Below are positions 1 to 9,021 of a stretch of 64,000 nucleotides of DNA, in pieces. The stretch is from Bacteroidales bacterium (lineage in GTDB: Bacteria > Bacteroidota > Bacteroidia > Bacteroidales > P3). The stretch is from assembly GCA_024685285.1 (NCBI GenBank), contig JAIKVZ010000050.1, positions 1 to 64,000 of the forward strand, in the 5' to 3' direction. Made by a program: the position numbers and the translations under genes. How positions within the stretch are numbered: position 1 is the stretch's first letter; every line of letters begins with the position of its first letter. The notes beneath the pieces were generated by a model that did not search any database, was not told the DNA's origin, and saw only the letters and a list, made by a program, of their open reading frames with translations.

Positions 1-243
1 TATAGCGGCGACACCGTATATGGTAACAGGCTCCTGGGAATAAAACCTATTTGAAAAGCCATGTAATAATGACGCTTGCATAGGGTTCCAACTAAATTCA
101 GACCAAGTTGTACATATAGTATCGCCAGTCGTTGTGCCAAAGTAGCCCGTCCTGTCCAATGTCACTGTATCAATTGATTGTGCATAAACAAAAGAATTAG
201 CCATAATACATAATATGACCAATATGAATGATATTTTTTTCAT
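1..243 (-). CDS. Secreted protein, family A, partial (N-terminal 81 codons)
   Basis: Only the first 81 codons are present; the gene continues beyond position 1. The start at 243 opens MKKISFILVILCIMANSF, a clear signal peptide ending near VYAQ. The mature part contains RFYSQEPVTIYGVAA. A similar '(F/L/M)Y-x(4-6)-(L/I/V)YG-hydrophobic' motif occurs in the proteins at 5488-6521 (DTLYGFA) and 32692-33807 (HIVYGAV). I therefore place the three in one paralogous family, called A here. It starts 31 nt after the stop of the B-family gene 275-1651, the same order as at 32692-35221, so co-transcription is likely. The C-terminus is not visible, so a T9SS sorting tail can only be expected by analogy. 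Function is unknown. Confidence 0.75.
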   Translation of the reverse strand, partial: MKKISFILVILCIMANSFVYAQSIDTVTLDRTGYFGTTTGDTICTTWSEFSWNPMQASLLHGFSNRFYSQEPVTIYGVAAI

Positions 244-274
244 AATCTTATACTATAATGATTTTTTGATAACA

Positions 275-1651
275 CTATTTGCATATATTATTTATAATAT
301 AACTCATGTCAGAGCCGCTACGCCGTATAGGTGTTGCAACATTTCTTTCCATAGGCAGCAGCTTGGGAAAGAAGTCTAAATTGTCTTCAATCTCCATATT
401 GTTTATTTCTATTTCTGTTTCGCAACTGACGGGGGACGCAATACCTGGTTGATGTATATAATAAATCAGGGTGTCAACGTTGCCTCCAACAGTGACAACC
501 AATTGGGAGTTTGGTGTATATGATGTCAGAGAGAAAAGGGGATCATTGTTGTTTGTGCGGTAAAAGAATACAGGATAAGGGAGTGCCCCTGTCATGTAAT
601 GCGGCACATCAAGAATATGGCTAAAAATGCCTGAATCATCCACGTTTATATTGGTAAGGATGGAAAGAGTACCAAAATCAAATTCGTATGCCATTTCAAT
701 GATCTTGAACTTGCTATTGTATTCACACGGAACGGTGATGAATTGCTGGTTTACCAATGTCTGCCCACTGCAGTCAAAACGGCTTAATAGAATACCCGGT
801 TTATAATCGTTGTTAAGGGCAATTGTGGCTGTCACAATCTCGTCATCCGTCAATTTAGTCGCAATAAACGGCTCGTCGGTAATATCATAATGAAAACAGT
901 AGTATATGTCTTCGAACAACGGTGTGTTGAAAATGGTCTCGCCCGAATTCAAAGGCCTGTCGTAGAAACGCAGATACTGTCCTTCGGCTTCGTGTTTATA
1001 TGCGACTGTCGAGACATAGTTGTCCGTAACCACAATGTCGCTATAATATTCAATATTCAAAGGCTCGTACCTCATCTCAATATCCCATGTCCCGCCAGTC
1101 ACCAAAGGATAGGCCGTATATGCATCGATGACGCACCGTGGGTATCTCAGATAGTCGTCCCTTTCGCAGTCGCCAATCATTACCATGTGTATGTCGTTAC
1201 CATTGTCGAACACCTCGAGTTTGAACGCGTCGGTGACAAGAACATCTTCGGCCGTGAAGTACGGTATGTATTCATAATAAAAATCCGCAGGTGAAGAACT
1301 TGCCAGATCGGCCAATGAAACATACCCAAAAACAGCCTCGGTTGGGGACGGTCTCAAGTCAACGCCACAGAAATAGAGATAATCGCCATAAATCTCCATG
1401 TCGTGTATCTCAATGTCGGGATTAATGCATACATGTACTACTGCTGTTGTGCATGTGCTACAGATATAGTAGAAATTGGGCTGTCGGTAAATTATAAGGT
1501 CGTCATTGTAATAGTGCCTGATTAATGAATAGCCCTGCAGTATCCCAGAGCCAACGGAATAGATTTCCGGCTGGGCGTTGACCGACACGGCCGACAGTAG
1601 CAACAGAGCAACTACGCAGGCCTTGAGTGATTTGTTTTTACATGTTTTCAT
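275..1651 (-). CDS. Secreted protein of unknown function, family B (458 aa)
   Basis: The start at 1651 (MKTCKNKSLKACVV) gives a good signal peptide ending VNAQ. The open frame runs further upstream, but that part is low-complexity non-coding sequence crossed by the promoter. The mature protein is rich in Tyr, Asp and beta-type sequence and has no recognisable Por tail. It aligns along its length with 33866-35221. Shared landmarks are DMEIYGDYLYFCG versus DMEVLPSKSAAFFCG, then LEVFDNGNDIHMVMIGDC versus MEVFVTPTDDVHVIMTGEC, CVIDAYT versus CIIDAYT, and VTDNYV versus VSNNYV. Both have a Cys one residue before the C-terminus. A beta-propeller-like surface or periplasmic fold is a guess. It is followed on the same strand by a family A gene. 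Confidence 0.8.
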   Translation of the reverse strand: MKTCKNKSLKACVVALLLLSAVSVNAQPEIYSVGSGILQGYSLIRHYYNDDLIIYRQPNFYYICSTCTTAVVHVCINPDIEIHDMEIYGDYLYFCGVDLRPSPTEAVFGYVSLADLASSSPADFYYEYIPYFTAEDVLVTDAFKLEVFDNGNDIHMVMIGDCERDDYLRYPRCVIDAYTAYPLVTGGTWDIEMRYEPLNIEYYSDIVVTDNYVSTVAYKHEAEGQYLRFYDRPLNSGETIFNTPLFEDIYYCFHYDITDEPFIATKLTDDEIVTATIALNNDYKPGILLSRFDCSGQTLVNQQFITVPCEYNSKFKIIEMAYEFDFGTLSILTNINVDDSGIFSHILDVPHYMTGALPYPVFFYRTNNNDPLFSLTSYTPNSQLVVTVGGNVDTLIYYIHQPGIASPVSCETEIEINNMEIEDNLDFFPKLLPMERNVATPIRRSGSDMSYIINNICK

Positions 1652-1681
1652 GATTTTTGATTTTGTATTTGTTTTCGGCTG

Positions 1682-1713
1682 CAAAAATACAAATATTTCT
1701 CCAATTTCGCAAA
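1682..1713 (-). promoter_or_regulatory. Bacteroidetes-type promoter of the 275-1651 gene
   Basis: Read on the minus strand, TTTG (1710-1713) is followed by a 20-nt spacer and TATTTTTG (1682-1689). This fits the Bacteroidetes primary sigma consensus TTTG-N19/20-TAnnTTTG. The expected transcription start is roughly 30 nt before the ATG at 1651. Confidence 0.65.
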
Positions 1714-1785
1714 AAAAACTATTGGGTGGAAGCAATAAATCACTTTTTTTGTGTATTTTTGCAACAACAGAGAACAGCCATAGCC

Positions 1786-2526
1786 ATGGATAACGATGTG
1801 AGACAAAAACTGTTGGCATACGCCGACCTGTATGAGACGGCCTCGTTTATCGAGGGCGACCCCTCATGGTTCATGCACCAGGTGCAGGGCGACGCCAACC
1901 GCGAGGCCACCGCCTTTATGGCTTCGGCTCTGAGTTACGGTAGTCGCAAACAGTTCATGCCCAAGGTGCAGCAGTTGCTCGACTGGGCCAACGGAGACAT
2001 CGACGGCTGGCTGCGTTCAGGAACTTTCAAGAACCACTTTGTCGACGGCGACAGCAAGTGCTTCTACCGCTTATACAACTGTCACACAATGAACCGTTTT
2101 CTCTCGGCATACAGCCGCCTGCTTACCACCCATGGCACTATGGGCCAATATGTTGCCTCCACGGCATCTACCGGGCTTGAGGCTGTCAGGGCCATTACGT
2201 CATGGTTTGCCGCCGAGGGTGACGGAACCGTGGTGCCAAAAGATACCACCTCGGCATGTAAGCGGGTATGTATGTTCCTGCGTTGGATGGTGCGCACCAA
2301 CTCGCCCGTAGACTTAGGTCTATGGACGTTCATCGGCCGCGACAGCCTCATCATGCCACTCGACACCCATGTGCTGCAGCAGGCCTGCTCTTTAGGCTTG
2401 CTAAACTCGCGCACCGCCACCATGCACACCGCAATAAAACTTACACAAACCATGGCCGAGGTGTTCCCCGGCGACCCGTTACGGGGCGATTTCGCCCTGT
2501 TTGGCTACGGCGTAAACAACGACTGA
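1786..2526 (+). CDS. TIGR02757 (DUF2400) family protein
   Basis: 246 aa from MDNDVRQKLLAYADLYE. The family is recognised by the early 'GDPSWFMHQVQGDANREATAF' stretch (split here: GDPSWFMHQ, then DANREATAF). The late segment runs GLWTFIGRDSLIMPLDTHV and ends with DFALFGYG. The DTHV region resembles the HhH-GPD base-excision fold, but a glycosylase activity has not been established for this family. A -7-like TATTTTTG lies at 1754-1761, and the upstream frame before 1786 is non-coding A/T-rich sequence. The S26-VanZ gene follows 10 nt later and glmS after that, so the three may be partly co-transcribed. Cytosolic; biochemical role unknown. Confidence 0.88.
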   Translation: MDNDVRQKLLAYADLYETASFIEGDPSWFMHQVQGDANREATAFMASALSYGSRKQFMPKVQQLLDWANGDIDGWLRSGTFKNHFVDGDSKCFYRLYNCHTMNRFLSAYSRLLTTHGTMGQYVASTASTGLEAVRAITSWFAAEGDGTVVPKDTTSACKRVCMFLRWMVRTNSPVDLGLWTFIGRDSLIMPLDTHVLQQACSLGLLNSRTATMHTAIKLTQTMAEVFPGDPLRGDFALFGYGVNND

Positions 2527-2536
2527 ACCTGCCACA

Positions 2537-3313
2537 ATGACCGACGAAGCAAAATTCACCATAGCCGCACAGGCCATTGCCGACGGGCAGACGGTCTCGC
2601 TCCCCCTCAAGGGTAGCAGCATGAGGCCGTTGCTGCGCGAGGGACGCGACGTGGTGCTGCTGGCACCGGTCGAGGACAAACCACGTTTGGGCGAGATATA
2701 TCTGTTTGAATATCAGGGGCGGCACCTTCTGCACCGGTTGATCAAGGCCGGCGACGTCGAACTCACATTTTGCGGCGACAACAGCAGCAGCACCGAAACA
2801 GTACAGGCCACTGCCGTCAAAGGACACCTGTCGGCAGTGGAGCGCAACGGCCGCCGCATTGGCTGCAATAGCCACACCTGGCGCAGGTTCTCGGCCCAAT
2901 CGCGTGCCATAGGCTCCACACGCCGCACCCTACGAAGCCTCTGCCAAGGCTCGGTGCGGGCACGTATTGTTCCGTGGTATTTGGCCGTGATTGCCGTATT
3001 GATGTGGGCACCTCTCAACGGGTTGGGCGTGCCGCTCGACAACTTTGTGTTTGGCATCAGGGCCGACCACCTGCTGCACGCCTCAGTATACCTGCCATGT
3101 GTGTTTTTTATAGCCCCGCGATGCCGTTTCAACTATGTCGCCAGCTGGCTCATAGCAACTTTTATTGGCATCTGCACAGAGTGCGTGCAATACCTCCTAC
3201 CCTACCGCGGATTCGACATCAACGACATGGTTGCCAACACTTTAGGTATTGCATTGGGGCTACTCTTAGCACTGCTTGCCGACCGCCGCCACCCTCGCCT
3301 GGCTCACTCGTGA
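2537..3313 (+). CDS. S24/S26-like peptidase domain fused to VanZ-like membrane domain
   Basis: 258 aa. Residues about 20-75 form a small S24/S26 (signal peptidase/LexA-like) domain: KGSSMRPLLREGRDVV, with Ser28 before Met29 as the expected nucleophile, then GEIYLFEYQ, then HRL with His66. This matches the short Bacteroidetes S26 proteins that use His rather than Lys. Residues about 135-250 have several hydrophobic segments and the VanZ signature: ADHLLH, then E215-C-V-Q218, then GFDINDMVANTLG (225-237). VanZ domains are known from teicoplanin resistance and envelope proteins, but their reaction is unresolved. The join lies in a basic, low-complexity linker (about 90-130). I see no frameshift or stop there, so the fusion appears real. 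The substrate of the peptidase half is unknown. Confidence 0.8.
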   Translation: MTDEAKFTIAAQAIADGQTVSLPLKGSSMRPLLREGRDVVLLAPVEDKPRLGEIYLFEYQGRHLLHRLIKAGDVELTFCGDNSSSTETVQATAVKGHLSAVERNGRRIGCNSHTWRRFSAQSRAIGSTRRTLRSLCQGSVRARIVPWYLAVIAVLMWAPLNGLGVPLDNFVFGIRADHLLHASVYLPCVFFIAPRCRFNYVASWLIATFIGICTECVQYLLPYRGFDINDMVANTLGIALGLLLALLADRRHPRLAHS

Positions 3314-3347
3314 GGCAAAAAAATTGCCGCAGTAAAGATTTTTTTTG

Positions 3348-3355
3348 TATTTTTG
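3348..3355 (+). promoter_or_regulatory. -7 element of the glmS promoter
   Basis: TATTTTTG at 3348-3355 matches the Bacteroidetes -7 motif, with TTG at 3324-3326 as a weak -33 (21-nt spacer). The glmS ATG follows at 3387. No glmS ribozyme fold is evident in the short leader. Confidence 0.5.
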
Positions 3356-3386
3356 CAATTTCAAACAACTGCAAAAACATCGAACT

Positions 3387-5246
3387 ATGTGCGGAATTGT
3401 AGGTTACATAGGTGAGCAGCAGGCTTACCCCATCCTCATCAAAGGTTTGCACCGTCTGGAGTATCGTGGCTACGACTCGGCCGGTGTGTCTGTTATCAAT
3501 CCCGACGGCAACCTCGCCGTCTACAAAGCCAAAGGCAAAGTTGCCACCCTCGAGGAGTCATGCGCCGACAAGAATATTAGCGGCACCATCGGCATTGCCC
3601 ACACCCGCTGGGCCACCCATGGCGAGCCCAACGAGGTGAACGCCCACCCGCACTACTCGCAGTCGAAGAACCTGGCTTTGGTGCATAACGGCATTATCGA
3701 GAACTACAAGTCGCTACGCGCCGAGCTGGAAAAGAACAACTACACTTTCTGCTCCGACACCGACACCGAGGTGCTGGTTCAGTTGGTAGAGTATATGCAG
3801 CAGATGCACCGCTGCGACCTCTTCACCGCCGTGCAGAGCGCCCTCAAGCACGTAATCGGCGCCTACGCCATTGCCATACTCGACAAAAGCAACCCCGACC
3901 GCCTCATCTGCGCACGCAAGGGCAGCCCCCTCATCATTGGCGTGGGCAAAGACTCCAGCGGCCGCGCCGAGTTCTACGTGGGCTCCGACGCCACACCAAT
4001 CGTCGAATACACCCAGCAGGTGGTGTACCTCAAAGACGAGGAGGTGGCCCTCATGGACCGCACCGGCAAGCTCGTAATAACCAACCTTGCCAACGTGAAA
4101 CAGACACCGCAGATGCAGAAACTCGAGATGAACCTCGAGGCCCTCGAAAAAGGCGGCTACCCCCACTTCATGCTCAAAGAGATATGGGAGCAGCCCGCCG
4201 CCCTGCGCACCAGCATCCGCGGCCGCCTGCAGGTGAACCAGAAAGACGTGCTGCTGAGCGGCATCATCGACAACAAAGAGCAGTTTGTCAATGCCCGCCG
4301 CATCATCATCTGCGCCTGCGGCACCTCGTGGCACGCCGCCCTCATAGGCAAGTACTTCATCGAAGAGGCCTGCCAGATACCCGTCGAGGTGGAGTACGCC
4401 TCGGAGTTCCGCTACCGCAACCCCGTCATCTACCCCGACGACGTGGTCATAGCCGTGTCGCAGAGCGGCGAGACCGCCGACACCCTGGCGGCCATACAGC
4501 TCGCCAAGCAGCACGGCGCCTTCCTCTACGGCGTGTGCAACGTCATAGGCTCCAGCATAGCCCGCGCCACCGACAGCGGCACCTACATCCACGTGGGCCC
4601 CGAAATAGGTGTGGCCTCAACCAAGGCCTTCACCGGCCAGGTCATCACCCTGGCGCTCCTCGGCCTCGCCATTGCCAAAGAGAAAAAGACCCTGAGCGAC
4701 GAGATGTTCCACATGCTTGTCGACGAGTTGCAGCAAATACCCGACAAAATGCAGTGGACCCTCGAGAACAACCGCCACATCGACCAGTTTGCCCAGATGT
4801 TCACCTACTGCCGCAACTTCCTCTACCTTGGCCGCGGCTACAACTACCCCGTGGCACTCGAAGGCGCCCTCAAGCTCAAGGAGATAAGCTACATCCACGC
4901 CGAGGGTTACCCCGCCGCCGAGATGAAACACGGCCCCATAGCCCTCGTCGACGAAGAGATGCCCGTGGTTGTCATTGCCCCCAAGCGCGGAATGTACGAC
5001 AAGATAGTGAGCAACATACAGGAAATCAAGTCGCGCAAAGGCAAGATAATAAGCGTGGTCACCGAGGGCGACAAGGTTGTCAAAGAGATGAGCGACTACA
5101 GTTTCGTCATCCCCGACACACGCGACTACTACGTGCCCCTGCTGGCCGTCATACCGTTGCAGCTCCTCTCCTACTACGTGGCCATAGCCAAAGGCCGCAA
5201 TGTGGACCAGCCCCGCAACCTGGCCAAGAGCGTCACGGTTGAATAA
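3387..5246 (+). CDS. glmS: Glutamine-fructose-6-phosphate aminotransferase (isomerizing)
   Basis: 619 aa. Makes glucosamine-6-phosphate from fructose-6-phosphate and glutamine, the entry step to UDP-GlcNAc for peptidoglycan and LPS; cytosolic. The start at 3387 places the nucleophilic Cys directly after Met (MCGIVGYIG), as the Ntn glutaminase domain requires. The glutaminase half continues with LEYRGYDSAGV, HTRWATHG and NAHPH. Two SIS sugar-binding domains follow: CACGTSWHAA with SQSGETADT, then LGRGYNYPVALEGALK with EISYIHAEGYPAAEMKHGP. The C-terminus PRNLAKSVTVE is typical of the family. Length is normal. A strong intrinsic terminator follows immediately. Confidence 0.98.
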   Translation: MCGIVGYIGEQQAYPILIKGLHRLEYRGYDSAGVSVINPDGNLAVYKAKGKVATLEESCADKNISGTIGIAHTRWATHGEPNEVNAHPHYSQSKNLALVHNGIIENYKSLRAELEKNNYTFCSDTDTEVLVQLVEYMQQMHRCDLFTAVQSALKHVIGAYAIAILDKSNPDRLICARKGSPLIIGVGKDSSGRAEFYVGSDATPIVEYTQQVVYLKDEEVALMDRTGKLVITNLANVKQTPQMQKLEMNLEALEKGGYPHFMLKEIWEQPAALRTSIRGRLQVNQKDVLLSGIIDNKEQFVNARRIIICACGTSWHAALIGKYFIEEACQIPVEVEYASEFRYRNPVIYPDDVVIAVSQSGETADTLAAIQLAKQHGAFLYGVCNVIGSSIARATDSGTYIHVGPEIGVASTKAFTGQVITLALLGLAIAKEKKTLSDEMFHMLVDELQQIPDKMQWTLENNRHIDQFAQMFTYCRNFLYLGRGYNYPVALEGALKLKEISYIHAEGYPAAEMKHGPIALVDEEMPVVVIAPKRGMYDKIVSNIQEIKSRKGKIISVVTEGDKVVKEMSDYSFVIPDTRDYYVPLLAVIPLQLLSYYVAIAKGRNVDQPRNLAKSVTVE

Positions 5247-5267
5247 GCCCTACCGGCATACCCATAG

Positions 5268-5300
5268 GAGTTGCGCCGACTGTGTCGGCGCAACTCTTTG
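5268..5300 (+). terminator. Intrinsic terminator of glmS
   Basis: Perfect 13-bp stem GAGTTGCGCCGAC (5268-5280) / GTCGGCGCAACTC (5284-5296) with a 3-nt loop, followed by TTTGTTTT. It begins 21 nt after the glmS stop. Confidence 0.9.
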
Positions 5301-5315
5301 TTTTACAGCTCTGTA

Positions 5316-5353
5316 GATGGGTTAGGTTCGGGTTAAGGTCGGGTCAAGGTCGG
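5316..5353 (+). repeat. Dispersed 11-nt-unit repeat, copy 1
   Basis: Units GGTTAGGTTCG, GGTTAAGGTCG and GGTCAAGGTCG run head to tail from 5320, with flanking GATG before. It lies just after the glmS terminator, in the sense direction of glmS, in the convergent gap before the minus-strand gene ending at 5488. The gap to 5487 holds no gene; about 45 nt downstream is CCGAACAA, which has counterparts after copies 2 and 4. Confidence 0.85.
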
Positions 5354-5487
5354 ACAGGCCTCGCCAACAGCCGCACTCACAGCCTTTTACAACGGCCCGC
5401 CGACCGAACAAAAGCCCTCCTTGCCGCCACCCTGCCGGGTGCCGGCACACTGATGCACAAATCCAGAAAACTATGTTTTTGCAGCCG

Positions 5488-6521
5488 TCAACGGCGGGCC
5501 ACCACAAACTTGCACGACATTACACCCGCGGCCGTGCGCACACGTGCCACATACACGCCCGCCGGCCACCGCGAAGTGTCTATACGCACACTGCCGGAAG
5601 CAGTGCAAGGCCGGGCCGCCACTTTTCCGCACACATCGTAAACTGCGGCGTCGAAAACAGTGCCGCCGGCCACGCCTATCTCAACCCAGCCGCCGGCGGG
5701 GTCGGTGTTCAGCCTCACCTGCGGCTCCGCGGCAGACGCCACTCCCACAGTGTCGCCGCCTTGCTGGTGGCCTGTGGTATCGGCAGTGTCTACCGCACCC
5801 GACAGTATCGGGAAAAGGGCAATATAGCTACGAACGGTATCGCCATAACCATTATCGCGGCCACAATCACAAGACACTTCTATTTCCCCACTTCCGCCAT
5901 ACTTAAAACCACCAAGACATATGTTTTCAGCCATATTCACATAGGCATCATCCTCAAGCCACTCCTGATATAACAAACCACTATTCTCGTTGGGCTGGTC
6001 GTAAAAACGAGCCACTGTTATTAAAAGAAATTTACCATCTATAGGTTTCGGGGTGTCAAACCGAAATTCGTAGGCATATCTGTATAACTCTGTCGGCGGG
6101 GTCAAAAAATCATAAGGAGGGATACATTGCCTGTTAAGCGTAGCCTTGAAAGGCCTTTTGTGATACATATCCCTGTTGGCGCCAACTACAGAGTCAATGG
6201 CAACATACCCCTCTGAGTATGGATACTGGACACTGTCAATAGTGCCAATATAAAATATAAAATTTCCAAAATCAGGTTCCGGGGTGCCTACCGGTTCATG
6301 GACAAGGCGAAACCGTACAGTGTGTCAATATTTCCGGCGGGATACATCATACCGGAAAAGTTGATAGTTCTTATATGAGTATGAAACGGCATATTATTAT
6401 ACCACATCGCCCTCTGGCTTTGAGGAAACCCATAGTCAGGGTATCCGAAATATGCAGTATCCTCGGCACACAGCATATTGGCCGTCACCAGCAATAATAC
6501 TATAAAAATATTCTTTTTCAT
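5488..6521 (-). pseudogene. Family A secreted protein with T9SS sorting tail, broken by a frameshift
   Basis: The N-terminal piece starts at 6521 (MKKNIFIVLLLVTANMLC, a signal peptide) and runs to a TAG at 6288 after DTLYGFALSMNR. The reading frame then continues in another phase without a stop from about 6324 down to 5488. The overlap reads ...GFA in the first frame and LVHEPVGTPEPDFGNF in the second, so one missing C near 6305-6308 would restore GFALVHEPVG. The C-terminal 80 residues are a Por-type sorting tail: VEIGVAGG, VFDAAVYDVCGKV, WPAGVYVARVRT. No slippery heptamer is present, so programmed frameshifting is unlikely. Mutation or a base-calling error are the alternatives. The promoter upstream looks intact. 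Paralogous to 32692-33807. Confidence 0.75.
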
Positions 6522-6548
6522 GATATTAATTTTTTAATATTACGACTG

Positions 6549-6579
6549 CAAAGGTACGCATTTTTTTCTAAAATGCAAC
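6549..6579 (-). promoter_or_regulatory. Promoter of the frameshifted family A gene
   Basis: On the minus strand GTTG (6576-6579), a 19-nt spacer and TACCTTTG (6549-6556), about 28 nt before the ATG at 6521. This fits the Bacteroidetes promoter consensus, so the broken gene may still be transcribed. Confidence 0.6.
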
Positions 6580-6645
6580 ACTTCGGCACATTTTTTTCAG
6601 AAAAAAATGCTTCCGGCTTTGCCAAGGGCACCCCCTGCGGCAATG

Positions 6646-7659
6646 TTATTTCTTGATAAAGGATATGAAATCCAGGTCGATGGAGAGCGACACGAATGGT
6701 TTGACGAGCCAGGCCTTGGCCGTGAGGTCGTCGATGCTCATATTGGCCGGTATGCGGTCGCCGCTGGCGTAGTTGCCCACAAGCACCTCATATTCTGCTA
6801 TGTTGACCCCGATGGTGAGGTAGAAGAAGTCCACAAAGCGGAACGAGGGGCCGATATAGAAGTTCTTGAAGAGGTTGCTGCCGCCAAAGCCCACATAGAG
6901 GCCGAGGTCGTAGTTGAACTGCTGGTCGAAGCGGCGTATCTCGGGGACGCGGTGGTTAGTGTCGCCAAAATGTATGGGTGCCGCGTGGTTCTTGTTGAAG
7001 AGATGGGTCATGTCCCACAACATGACGCTGGCGCCGGTGACGTAGTCGAACTCCACCGCACCGGCATTGCGGTTGCGTATCACCTTGGTGTAGGTCGTGG
7101 CACCGTTCTCCTCGCGGCCGTCGAGACGAATCTCCCACCTGGGAGTGCGGTAGAAACGCATGGCAATGCCCTGAATAGGGCGCACCTTTTTCTTCCTGAC
7201 GGCGGCCTCGGCAATCTTGCTCTCGGCCTCTTCGGCACGCAGTCGCAGGTATTTGGCCTCCTCGTCCTTGCGCACATTCTCGAGCTCGGCCAGCCGCACC
7301 ATGTAGCGCAGCGAGTCGACCAAATGGCGGTAGTGGTTGCGGTCGGCTTCCAGTTTGGTCTTGTCAACCCCGTTGGCCGAGAGTATCTCCTTGTAGAATA
7401 TCTCCTTCTCGCGCAGTGCGTTGAGGGCGGCGGTGTCGGCCACATGGCGTACCACAGTGTCGGTGCGGACAATGGTGCGGACCACAGTATCGGTACGGGT
7501 AAGGTAGATGGTGTCGGTACGGGTTTGATAGAGGGTGTCTGTACGGGTAAGGTAGACCGTGTCGGCCGCCGGGGCATAGTATGGCATAAGCAACGTGTCC
7601 TGAGCCGGAGCGGCAAAGGCGATGGCCATAAGCAGTACTATGAGCAGGTGCGGTTTCAT
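6646..7659 (-). CDS. Predicted outer-membrane protein with N-terminal TDT repeats and coiled coil
   Basis: 337 aa. Signal peptide [18 protein letters not shown], ending APAQ. Residues about 32-72 are imperfect 8-residue repeats of the type [16 protein letters not shown], encoded by roughly 24-bp DNA repeats at about 7440-7560. Next comes a charged, coiled-coil-like stretch (about 78-160, many Glu/Lys/Arg). The C-terminal half has alternating aromatic, barrel-like strands ([19 protein letters not shown]) and ends LDFISFIKK. The start overlaps the hisS stop (ATGA at 7656-7659), so it is translationally coupled to hisS. A cell-wall-spanning linker plus a membrane barrel would fit, but no function is known. 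Confidence 0.75.
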   Translation of the reverse strand: MKPHLLIVLLMAIAFAAPAQDTLLMPYYAPAADTVYLTRTDTLYQTRTDTIYLTRTDTVVRTIVRTDTVVRHVADTAALNALREKEIFYKEILSANGVDKTKLEADRNHYRHLVDSLRYMVRLAELENVRKDEEAKYLRLRAEEAESKIAEAAVRKKKVRPIQGIAMRFYRTPRWEIRLDGREENGATTYTKVIRNRNAGAVEFDYVTGASVMLWDMTHLFNKNHAAPIHFGDTNHRVPEIRRFDQQFNYDLGLYVGFGGSNLFKNFYIGPSFRFVDFFYLTIGVNIAEYEVLVGNYASGDRIPANMSIDDLTAKAWLVKPFVSLSIDLDFISFIKK

Positions 7660-9008
7660 TTCAGACGGGCAATCAGTTGGTCAATATCAAGGGTCTGTTG
7701 CTCGCCGGTGGCCATGTCCTTGAGGGTGGCGGTGCCGTTCTGCAACTCTGTCTCGCCAATAAAGACCACATAAGGTATAGCTTTGCGGTTGGCATAGTCC
7801 ATTTGTTTCTTCATCTTGGCGGCGTCGGGGTAGACCAGTGTCGGCACCCCCTCGGCACGCAGGCGTGCTGCAAAGGCTATGCAGGCTCGCTGCTCGGCGG
7901 CGCCGAAGTTGATGAACATGACTCGTGCACTCTGGTTGAGGTCGGTCGGGAAAGCGTCGAGCTCGGTAAGCACATCGTAAATGCGGTCGGCGCCAAACGA
8001 TATACCCACGCCCGACACGTCGGGCATTCCGAATATGCCGGTGAGGTTGTCGTAGCGTCCACCACCGCAGATGCTGCCCATGGCCACATCGAGGGCTTTG
8101 ACCTCGAATATGGCGCCGGTGTAGTAGTTGAGGCCGCGGGCCAGAGTGAGGTCCAACTCAACCTTGCAGGCAGGTTTCGACGCATCGACGAGGCCGAAGA
8201 GTTCTTTTAGCTCTTCAACGCCTTTGCGGCCCACCTCGACATTGGCGAACATGGCATCGAGGGCTGCCAGCTTTTCCGCCGCCGTGCCGCCAAGGGCAAA
8301 GACGGGGTCGAGGGCTGCCACCTGCTCGGGGTTGAGGCCTCGTTCGGCAAGTTCGGCACGCACGTTGTCGAGACCCACTTTGTCGAGCTTGTCGATAGCC
8401 ACGGTGATGTCCACCAGCTTGTCGGGAGCTCCAATCATCTCGGCTATGCCTGCCAGTACCTTGCGGTTGTTGATTTTGACGGCCACATTGATGCCTAAAC
8501 GGGCAAACACAGTGTCAATCATCTGCACCAGTTCGAGCTCGTTGAGCAGCGAAGTGGAGCCAATCATATCGGCATCGCACTGGTAGAACTCGCGGTAGCG
8601 CCCCTTTTGAGGACGGTCGGCGCGCCACACCGGCTGCAATTGGTAGCGGCGGAATGGAAAGGTTATCTGGTCGCGGTGCTGCACAACAAAACGTGCAAAC
8701 GGCACCGTGAGGTCATAGCGCAGGCCGCGCTCGCATATCAGGGGGGCCACCTTGTGGTAGTCCTGGTTAAAATCGACATCCTTCATGAAATCGCCGCTGT
8801 TGAGCACCTTGAAGAGCAGCTTGTCGCCCTCCTCACCATACTTGCCCATGAGGGTCGAGAGGTTCTCGAGCGAGGGTGTCTCAATAGGCTCAAAAGCAAA
8901 CGACTTGAACACCGAGCGGATGGTGTCGAAAATATAGTTGCGCCGAGCCATTTCGACCGGCATAAAGTCACGCGTACCTTTAGGAATAGAGCATTTCATG
9001 TCTTGCAT
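7656..9008 (-). CDS. hisS: Histidyl-tRNA synthetase
   Basis: 450 aa (447 if the second Met, [14 protein letters not shown], is used; the sequence does not decide). Class II synthetase charging tRNA-His with ATP. Seen are the N-terminal KGTRDFMP, the motif 2 region [21 protein letters not shown] with QCDAD, the HisA-type [15 protein letters not shown], the glycine-rich [12 protein letters not shown], motif 3 [11 protein letters not shown], and a C-terminal anticodon-binding domain ([18 protein letters not shown]). It sits third in a minus-strand run 11331 to 6646 with gaps of 3 and 13 nt and one overlap, so it is probably co-transcribed with membrane proteins. Confidence 0.97.
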   Translation of the reverse strand: MQDMKCSIPKGTRDFMPVEMARRNYIFDTIRSVFKSFAFEPIETPSLENLSTLMGKYGEEGDKLLFKVLNSGDFMKDVDFNQDYHKVAPLICERGLRYDLTVPFARFVVQHRDQITFPFRRYQLQPVWRADRPQKGRYREFYQCDADMIGSTSLLNELELVQMIDTVFARLGINVAVKINNRKVLAGIAEMIGAPDKLVDITVAIDKLDKVGLDNVRAELAERGLNPEQVAALDPVFALGGTAAEKLAALDAMFANVEVGRKGVEELKELFGLVDASKPACKVELDLTLARGLNYYTGAIFEVKALDVAMGSICGGGRYDNLTGIFGMPDVSGVGISFGADRIYDVLTELDAFPTDLNQSARVMFINFGAAEQRACIAFAARLRAEGVPTLVYPDAAKMKKQMDYANRKAIPYVVFIGETELQNGTATLKDMATGEQQTLDIDQLIARLK

Positions 9009-9021
9009 TAGTTTTTACAGT

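Noticed and set aside
3360-3386. glmS ribozyme or riboswitch before glmS
   Set aside because: The leader is only about 25 nt and shows no such fold; the ribozyme is known mainly from Firmicutes.
4184-5242. 352-codon Arg/His/Pro-rich frame inside glmS
   Set aside because: Out-of-frame shadow of glmS; composition is typical of GC-rich frame shadows.
5316-5353. 11-nt-unit repeats as a CRISPR array
   Set aside because: Units are directly adjacent without spacers, units vary, and no cas gene is present.
6288-6330. Programmed -1 frameshift in the family A gene
   Set aside because: No slippery heptamer or downstream structure is apparent at the frame junction; a lost base is simpler.
6607-7773. 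388-codon plus-strand open frame over the 6646-7659 gene and the end of hisS
   Set aside because: It crosses two well-supported minus-strand genes, has no recognisable domain and no promoter.
7934-7944. GGTTGAGGTCG, one repeat unit within hisS
   Set aside because: A single unit, antisense to the gene, at an ordinary coding position (DLNQ); best explained by chance.
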